64,000 bases of DNA from Beijerinckiaceae bacterium (GTDB lineage: Bacteria > Pseudomonadota > Alphaproteobacteria > Rhizobiales > Beijerinckiaceae), in contig JAIETL010000023.1 of NCBI GenBank assembly GCA_019745195.1, forward strand, positions 1 to 64,000, written 5' to 3'. A program made the translations under genes and the position numbers. The notes beneath the pieces are model-generated. The model did no database searches. It saw nothing but the letters and a program-made list of their open reading frames with translations, and was not told the origin of the DNA. Of this stretch, positions 58,846 through 64,000 are shown one piece after another (position 1 is the first letter of the stretch; each line of letters opens with the position of its first letter).

Positions 58846-60002
58846 TCGAGCGCCGCATCGCCGTGGAACTGGAAGAGCTGATCGACAGCTACCCTGCTGT
58901 CGCGCTGCTCGGGCCGCGACAGGTCGGCAAGACGACGCTGGCCCGTGCGCTCGGAGATAACCGCCCGTCAATCTATCTCGACCTCGAATCCGACGCCGAC
59001 CGCGCCAGGCTGGCCGAACCCGAACTCTATCTCAACGCGCATGAGGACGAACTCGTCATCCTCGACGAGGTTCATCGCCTGCCGGGGCTGTTCCAGAACC
59101 TGCGCGGCCTGATCGACCGCGGCCGGCGCGCAGGACGCAAAACCGGGCGTTTCCTGCTGCTCGGCTCGGCCTCGATCGATCTCCTGAAGCAATCCGGCGA
59201 AAGCCTGGCCGGACGGATCGCCTATCTGGAAATGAGCCCGATCGACGGTCTGGAAGTCCCGGCGCGCGACCTCGACCGGCTCTGGCTTCGGGGCGGCTTC
59301 CCCGACAGCTACCTCGCCACATCCGACAGGGCCAGCCAGCGCTGGCGACGGGATTTCATCCGAACCTATCTGGAGCGGGACATCCCGGTGCTGGGGCCCC
59401 GCATCCCCGCCGAAACCTTGCGGCGCTTCTGGACCATGCTGGCACATCATCAGTCGGGCCTGCTGAACGCGGCCTCCCTCGCACGCGGGCTCGGGATCGA
59501 CAACAAGACGGTCGCCTCCTATCTCGACCTTCTGGTCGATCTGCTGCTCGTGCGCAGACTGGAGCCATGGCACGCCAATGTCGGCAAACGGCTGGTCAAG
59601 TCGCCACGCATCTCTGTCCGTGACAGCGGCGTTACCCATACGCTGCTTGGGCTGGAGACGCTCGACGACGTTCTGGGGCATCCGATCGCGGGGGCGAGCT
59701 GGGAAGGATTTGCGATCGAAACGATCATCGCGGCATCTCCATCCGGCACGCAGGCTCACTTCTATCGCACCGCCGCCGGCGCCGAGATCGACCTCGTCCT
59801 GACGCTGCCCGGCCGCCGTCCCTGGGCGATCGAAATCAAGCGCAGCCTGACCCCCAAGGTCGAGAAAGGATTTCACCATGCCTGCGAGGATATCGACCCC
59901 GAGCGGCGCATGATCGTCTATCCGGGCCTAGAACCTTACCCGTTCAGCAGCGCCATAGATGTGGTCCCGCTGGCCGCCATGGGCGAAATCCTGAGGCTGT
60001 GA
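58842..60002 (+). CDS. AAA_14/DUF4143 ATPase
   Basis: The 386-residue protein has Walker A LLGPRQVGKTTLARAL (about 23-38), Walker B ELVILDEVHRLPG (about 68-80) and the DUF4143 C-terminal domain (RDFIRTYLERDIP; AEIDLVLTLPGRRPWAIEIKRS), whose Asp...Glu-x-Lys arrangement is that of a PD-(D/E)XK nuclease-like fold. These proteins are common, mobile-looking and without a known role; DNA-linked or defence functions have been suggested. The start codon lies in an inverted repeat (58801-58845). Confidence 0.85.
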   Translation: MIERRIAVELEELIDSYPAVALLGPRQVGKTTLARALGDNRPSIYLDLESDADRARLAEPELYLNAHEDELVILDEVHRLPGLFQNLRGLIDRGRRAGRKTGRFLLLGSASIDLLKQSGESLAGRIAYLEMSPIDGLEVPARDLDRLWLRGGFPDSYLATSDRASQRWRRDFIRTYLERDIPVLGPRIPAETLRRFWTMLAHHQSGLLNAASLARGLGIDNKTVASYLDLLVDLLLVRRLEPWHANVGKRLVKSPRISVRDSGVTHTLLGLETLDDVLGHPIAGASWEGFAIETIIAASPSGTQAHFYRTAAGAEIDLVLTLPGRRPWAIEIKRSLTPKVEKGFHHACEDIDPERRMIVYPGLEPYPFSSAIDVVPLAAMGEILRL

Positions 60003-60159
60003 GCGCACGCCGACGACCGAGGTCTATGTCCGCTCGCAGCCAACGCATCCCGCCTCCACGCTTCGCCCGCTGACCAAACTCCCGAGACGGTTGTATTCCT
60101 CCTGCCAGTTTCGGCCACGGGCGCGTGCAATTGACGCCGCCTTGTCCGAGAGGCCTGCC

Positions 60160-61695
60160 ATGACGACGACACTCTCCACACCTGTCCCGGTCGCCACGAA
60201 GGCGACGCGGCGCGAATGGCTCGGGCTGATCGCCATCGCCCTGCCCTGCATGATCTATTCGATGGACCTGACGGTGCTGAACCTCGCCGTGCCGACGCTG
60301 ACGCGCGAGCTGAAGCCCAGCGCGAGCCAATTGCTCTGGATCATCGACATCTACGGCTTCATGGTCGCCGCCTTCCTGATGACCATGGGCACGCTGGGAG
60401 ACCGGATCGGCCGCCGCAAGCTCCTGATGGTCGGGGCGGCCTTCTTCGGCCTCGCCTCGACCGTCGCCGCCTTCTCGACCAGCGCCGAGATGCTGATCGT
60501 GATGCGCGCCGTTCTGGGCATCGCCGGCGCGACGCTCGCGCCCTCGACGCTGTCGCTCATCACCGTGATGTTCGAGGACGAGAAGGAGCGGACCTTCGCC
60601 ATCTCGATGTGGATCGCGAGTTTTTCCGTCGGCGCGATCATCGGGCCGATCGTCGGCGGCGTCCTGATCGAGTATGCATGGTGGGGCGCGGTCTTCCTGA
60701 TCGCGGTGCCGCCGATGGTTCTGCTGCTGGCGATCGGGCCGATCCTGCTGCCGGAATACAAGGCCCCCAACGCCGGCCGGATCGACCTCGCCAGCGCGCT
60801 GCTCTCGCTGAGTGCCGTGCTCGGATTGATCTACGGCGTCAAGCGCTGGGCCGAGGCCGGGCTCGGGCTGGAGGCGCTCGCCGCGATGGCCACAGGCCTT
60901 GCCCTCGTTCTGGTCTTCATCAGGCGGCAGGCGCGCCTGCCCGATCCGATGGTCGATCTGGCCATGTTCAGGATCCCCGCCTTCAGCGCGGCGCTCGCGA
61001 TCAATCTTGCGGGTATCCTGTTCATGTTCGGGAGCTTCATTTTTCTCGCGCAGTATTTTCAGCTTGTCGCCGGCCTTTCGCCGCTGCAGGCGGGGCTGTG
61101 GTCGCTACCCTCGGCCATCGCCTTCACCGCCGCCTCCTTCGTCACGCCGGCGCTAGTCGGCCGCTACCGGCCTGCCACACTGATGGTCGGCGGCATGGCG
61201 CTGTCGGCGGCCGGCTTCGTCTGGCTCGCGCTGGCCCCGAGCCTGATCCAGATCGTCGCGGCCTCGGTGGTGTTCTCGATCGGCTTCACGCCGGTGATCA
61301 CGCTGACGACCGGCATCGTCGTCGGCTCGGCCCCGCCCGAGCGCACGGGCACGGCCTCGGCCATGTCGGAGACCGGCGCGGAGCTTGGCGGCGCCCTCGG
61401 CGTCGCGGTGCTGGGCAGCCTGGGCGCGGCGCTCTATCGCGCCGGCATGGCCGATTTCGCCCTGCCCGGCGTGGACGCCGCTGCGCCGGAGCCGGCCCGC
61501 GCCACGCTCGGCGGCGCGCTCGCCGCTGCGGCGAACCTCACCGCCGAACAGGCGGCGGCGCTGCTGGCGCAGGCGCGCGAAGCCTTCATGACGGGTTTTC
61601 GCGCGGTGGCGGCGCTGTCGGTCCTCGGCATGGTGTTCTGCATCGCCGTGACGCTGGCGGTGCTGCGGGATGCGAAGGCTGGCGGTGGGCATTAA
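60160..61695 (+). CDS. DHA2-family MFS exporter (SmvA/QacA-like)
   Basis: The 511-residue transporter has 14 predicted membrane helices, the MFS motif A LGDRIGRRKLLMVG (about 82-95), the MDLTVLNLAVPTL start of DHA2 pumps and motif C GAIIGPIVGGVL. It should be a proton-driven exporter of cationic drugs or dyes. Start at MTTTLSTPV; an upstream ATG at 60091 would add a soluble Arg-rich stretch and is rejected. No regulator is adjacent. Confidence 0.92.
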   Translation: MTTTLSTPVPVATKATRREWLGLIAIALPCMIYSMDLTVLNLAVPTLTRELKPSASQLLWIIDIYGFMVAAFLMTMGTLGDRIGRRKLLMVGAAFFGLASTVAAFSTSAEMLIVMRAVLGIAGATLAPSTLSLITVMFEDEKERTFAISMWIASFSVGAIIGPIVGGVLIEYAWWGAVFLIAVPPMVLLLAIGPILLPEYKAPNAGRIDLASALLSLSAVLGLIYGVKRWAEAGLGLEALAAMATGLALVLVFIRRQARLPDPMVDLAMFRIPAFSAALAINLAGILFMFGSFIFLAQYFQLVAGLSPLQAGLWSLPSAIAFTAASFVTPALVGRYRPATLMVGGMALSAAGFVWLALAPSLIQIVAASVVFSIGFTPVITLTTGIVVGSAPPERTGTASAMSETGAELGGALGVAVLGSLGAALYRAGMADFALPGVDAAAPEPARATLGGALAAAANLTAEQAAALLAQAREAFMTGFRAVAALSVLGMVFCIAVTLAVLRDAKAGGGH

Positions 61696-61742
61696 GCGCG
61701 CACGACAACCGCACGTAGTTGGCCTCGGTATGGCCCTAACCT

Positions 61743-62645
61743 TTAAGCTCGTAAGGCTGCGGCCACCGCTGGCGGTGGCTCGTGGCCGTCCGGCGGCGAT
61801 ACGGGGGCGTAATGGTCGAACTGCATGGTGTGGTTGGCGCGGCCCTGGCTGAACGAACGCAGCTGATTGACGTAGCCGAACATGTTGGCCAGCGGCACCA
61901 TGGCGTTCACGACGACGGCGTTGCCGCGCATGTCCTGGCCCTGGATCTGGCCGCGACGCGAGTTCAGATCGCCGATGACCGAGCCGGTATAGTCTTCCGG
62001 GGTCACCACCTCGACCTTCATGATCGGCTCGAGCAGCACGGAGCCGCCCTTCTGCAGACCCTCGCGAAGCGCGGCGCGCGACGCGATTTCGAAGGCGAGA
62101 GCCGACGAGTCGACCTCGTGGAAGGCGCCGTCGACCAGCGTGACCTTGACGTCGACCACCGGGAAGCCGGCGATCACGCCCGAGCCGATGACCGAATTCA
62201 GGCCCTTCTCGACGCCGGGGATGTATTCCTTCGGAACCGAACCGCCGATGACCTTCGACTCGAACTCGAAGCCCTTGCCCGTCTCGTTGGGCTCGACCAC
62301 CAGCTTGACGCGGGCGAACTGGCCCGTGCCGCAGGTCTGCTTCTTGTGGGTGTAGTCGATGTCGACCTTCTTGGTCAGCGTCTCGCGATAGGCCAGCTGC
62401 GGCGCGCCGATATTGGCGTCCACCTTGTAGGTCCGGCGCAGGATCTCGACCTTGATGTCGAGATGCAGCTCGCCCATCCCCTTGAGAATGGTCTGGCCGC
62501 TCTCCTGGTCGGTCGAGACGCGGAAGGACGGGTCCTCGTTGGCGAGCTTGGCCAGCGCCAGGCCCAGCTTCTCCTGGTCGGCCTTGGACTTCGGCTCGAT
62601 CGCGATTTCGATCAACGGCCAGGGGGCAATCGGTTTTTCCATCAT
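61743..62645 (-). pseudogene. Detached EF-G copy: domains III to V only
   Basis: The frame codes for the C-terminal part of elongation factor G without the GTPase domain and domain II. It begins [20 protein letters not shown], where full EF-G has a [12 protein letters not shown] junction, and continues through domain III ([20 protein letters not shown]), domain IV ([30 protein letters not shown] segment) and V ([20 protein letters not shown]). Similarity to alphaproteobacterial FusA looks very high, indicating recent partial duplication. Differences include Cys in [10 protein letters not shown] where FusA has Gly, and an altered C-terminus (after FDHYAPV). No SD precedes the short start; most likely a pseudogene, with gene-conversion donor or a ribosome-binding fragment as alternatives. 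Confidence 0.8.
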
Positions 62646-62717
62646 GACGAGCAATGTCGCAGCCTGGCTGAATACTCGCAATAGGTGTGGCTTTCTGCCC
62701 CTTGCAGAACCACTGTC

Positions 62718-63578
62718 TTAAGCCAACGCTGCCATCGCCGCCACCGGCTGCACCGGCAGGCCGGCCAGCACCCGCGCCAACCCGGCCGCATCGACAGCCC
62801 CATCCCGTATCGTCTCGTCCCGATGGATGCCGCCGGCGATGAACAGGCTGTCGAAGCCCATCAGCCGCGCCCCGGCGAGATCGGTGCGGACCGCGTCGCC
62901 GATCACCAGCACCTTCGCGGGATCGACCGGGCGGCCGCCGCGCGCCGTCCGCGCCGCCTCCAGCGCGAGGTCATAGGCCGGGCGATAGGGCTTGCCGGCC
63001 CAGGCGACGGAGCCGCCGAGTTCCTCATAGATCGTCGCCAGAGCACCGGCGCAAGGCAGTAGCCGCTCGCCGACATGGACGACGAGATCGGGATTACCGC
63101 AGATGAAGGGCACGCCCCGCGCCGCGAAACGCTCCAGCAGCGGCCGGTACTGCTCGGGCGTCTCGGTCTTGTAGTCGTTGAGTTCGGTCGCGACGACGAG
63201 CTCGGCCTCCGCCTCGCCGACCAGTTCGACATCGGAGCCCGCGAAGATCGCTCGGTCCTCCTGCCAGCCGATATGGAAGACCTTGCGGTGATGGCTCTCG
63301 GCGATCAGCGCCTTGGTGACGTCGCCCGAGGTGACCATCGCGTCCCAGCAGCCGCGCGGCACGCGCTTGGCGTCGATCACCTCGGCGACCTGTTCGGAAG
63401 GTCCAGGCGCATTGGAGAGCAGCACGACCGCCCCGCCCTTCTCGCGGAACAGAGCCAGCGCGGCGCAGGCCGGCTCCAGCGCCCAGAGCCCGTCATGGAC
63501 GACGCCCCAGACATCGCTGATCAGCACATCGTAGCGGGCGAGCAGCTTGCCGGCTTGAGTCAGGATCGGAACGCTCAT
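62718..63578 (-). CDS. HAD-superfamily phosphatase, TIGR01459 type
   Basis: The 286-residue class IIA HAD protein has the nucleophile motif ISDVWGVVHDG (Asp at about 20), VLLSNAPGPS with the Ser/Thr motif II, GKPYRPAYDLAL with motif III Lys and VLVIGDAVRTDLAGARLMGF (motif IV, about 224-243). NagD/pyridoxal-phosphatase-like enzymes dephosphorylate small sugar or nucleotide phosphates. The start ATG overlaps the stop of the PfkB kinase gene (63578-63580), so the pair forms an operon. Confidence 0.9.
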   Translation of the reverse strand: MSVPILTQAGKLLARYDVLISDVWGVVHDGLWALEPACAALALFREKGGAVVLLSNAPGPSEQVAEVIDAKRVPRGCWDAMVTSGDVTKALIAESHHRKVFHIGWQEDRAIFAGSDVELVGEAEAELVVATELNDYKTETPEQYRPLLERFAARGVPFICGNPDLVVHVGERLLPCAGALATIYEELGGSVAWAGKPYRPAYDLALEAARTARGGRPVDPAKVLVIGDAVRTDLAGARLMGFDSLFIAGGIHRDETIRDGAVDAAGLARVLAGLPVQPVAAMAALA

Positions 63579-64000
63579 CAATTGGCTTTCTGCGATTCAA
63601 GCGCGATGCGCGCCTCGACCTCGGCGCGGCGCGGCACGGGCGCGACCGCACCATAGCCCTGCGTCGAAAGCGCGGCCGCGACATTGGCGTAAGCGCCCGC
63701 CGCGAAGGCGTCGCCGGTGCGGATGTATTGCGCGAGGAACGCGCCGTCATAGCAGTCGCCCGCGCCGGTGGCGTCGATGCAGTCGACCGCGATCGGCACC
63801 AGCCGCTCGCGGCGCTCGGACGTCGCCACCAGCGAGCCCTCATGGCCGAGCGTCAGCGCCACCACTTTGGCCCCCATGCGCAGATAGACATCGGCAATGG
63901 CGTCGGGGTCTTCCAGCCCGGTCAGCAGCCTGGCGTCGTCCAGCCCCGGCAGCACGATGTCGGCCATGGCGCAGGCGGCATGGACGATCGCCCGCGCCCG
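63578..64000 (-). CDS. PfkB-family sugar kinase, partial (5' end beyond the window)
   Basis: The visible C-terminal 140 residues contain the PfkB ATP/substrate signature IDATGAGDCYDGAFLAQYI with the catalytic Asp, preceded by MGAKVVALTLGHEGSLV. The gene continues past 64000, so its N-terminus and sugar-specific residues cannot be seen. Ribokinase, fructokinase and 2-keto-3-deoxygluconate kinase are all possible. It overlaps the phosphatase gene by one base. Confidence 0.9.
   Translation of the reverse strand, partial: RARAIVHAACAMADIVLPGLDDARLLTGLEDPDAIADVYLRMGAKVVALTLGHEGSLVATSERRERLVPIAVDCIDATGAGDCYDGAFLAQYIRTGDAFAAGAYANVAAALSTQGYGAVAPVPRRAEVEARIALESQKAN

Overview
The window is a GC-rich, gene-dense chromosomal segment that I read as an alphaproteobacterium of the Hyphomicrobiales (Bosea / Methylobacterium / Bradyrhizobium type). 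The reasons are the protein repertoire (separate cytochrome b and c1 genes, CTC-type L25, DUF6111, a TIGR01459-type HAD protein, OpgH, an MTA salvage cluster without the full Met cycle), strong G/C at third codon positions, and several families of inverted-repeat elements typical of that order. I saw no rRNA, tRNA or CRISPR array.

Layout. 1-2557: insertion-sequence debris (an IS256-type end, apparently itself interrupted by another IS) that has cut off the 3' end of a single-chain restriction-modification gene. 2620-9572: housekeeping genes (CsaA-like tRNA-binding protein, chemoreceptor, TetR-type regulator, proC, YbjN, UbiK) and a creatinase/ectoine-hydrolase-like M24 protein that lacks most metal ligands. 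9632-13308: lipoprotein, prs, queC overlapping a queuosine-precursor transporter gene, and a VapBC module. 13435-18132: rplY, pth and ychF with a second VapBC between pth and ychF, a double-hotdog MaoC protein, and a RelBE-type module whose toxin appears to start at ATT. 18158-21392: a minus-strand operon mtnP-apt-mtnA-class II aldolase, read as a 5'-methylthioadenosine (DHAP-shunt) salvage route. 21534-24332: the cytochrome bc1 operon, closed by a clear terminator. 24566-31526: ABC exporter, trmL, hemF, CCA nucleotidyltransferase, Nudix and DUF genes. 31720-38609: four-gene MoxR ATPase / DUF58 / BatA-DUF4159 / large membrane protein operon. 38721-48363: GNAT, Nudix, phosphoesterase, SDR, ABC-F protein, glucokinase-hydroxypyruvate isomerase pair, a periplasmic unknown and a ParE-type module. 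48369-50950: OpgH glucan glucosyltransferase overlapping an FkbM methyltransferase gene. 50989-56357: a compact pathway-like cluster (MDR dehydrogenase, degenerate PTPS/QueD fold, GT4 glycosyltransferase, SAM methyltransferase, then GTP cyclohydrolase II with a dead RibB-like half). 56417-64000: YfhO-type membrane protein, AAA/DUF4143 ATPase, DHA2 MFS exporter, a detached EF-G domain III-V copy, HAD phosphatase, and a PfkB kinase cut by the window edge.

The best candidate for an undescribed system is the 50989-56357 cluster. Tight translational coupling links a PTPS-like protein that has lost its catalytic residues to a glycosyltransferase and a methyltransferase, and a GTP-consuming cyclohydrolase lies nearby. 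The simplest inference is biosynthesis of a glycosylated or methylated pterin- or flavin-precursor-like compound. Other points worth checking are the IS-truncated restriction-modification gene, the ATT-start RelE, the free-standing EF-G half, the hairpin over the start of the DUF4143 ATPase, and the opgH-fkbM pair. All assignments come from reading motifs by eye; no database search was run.
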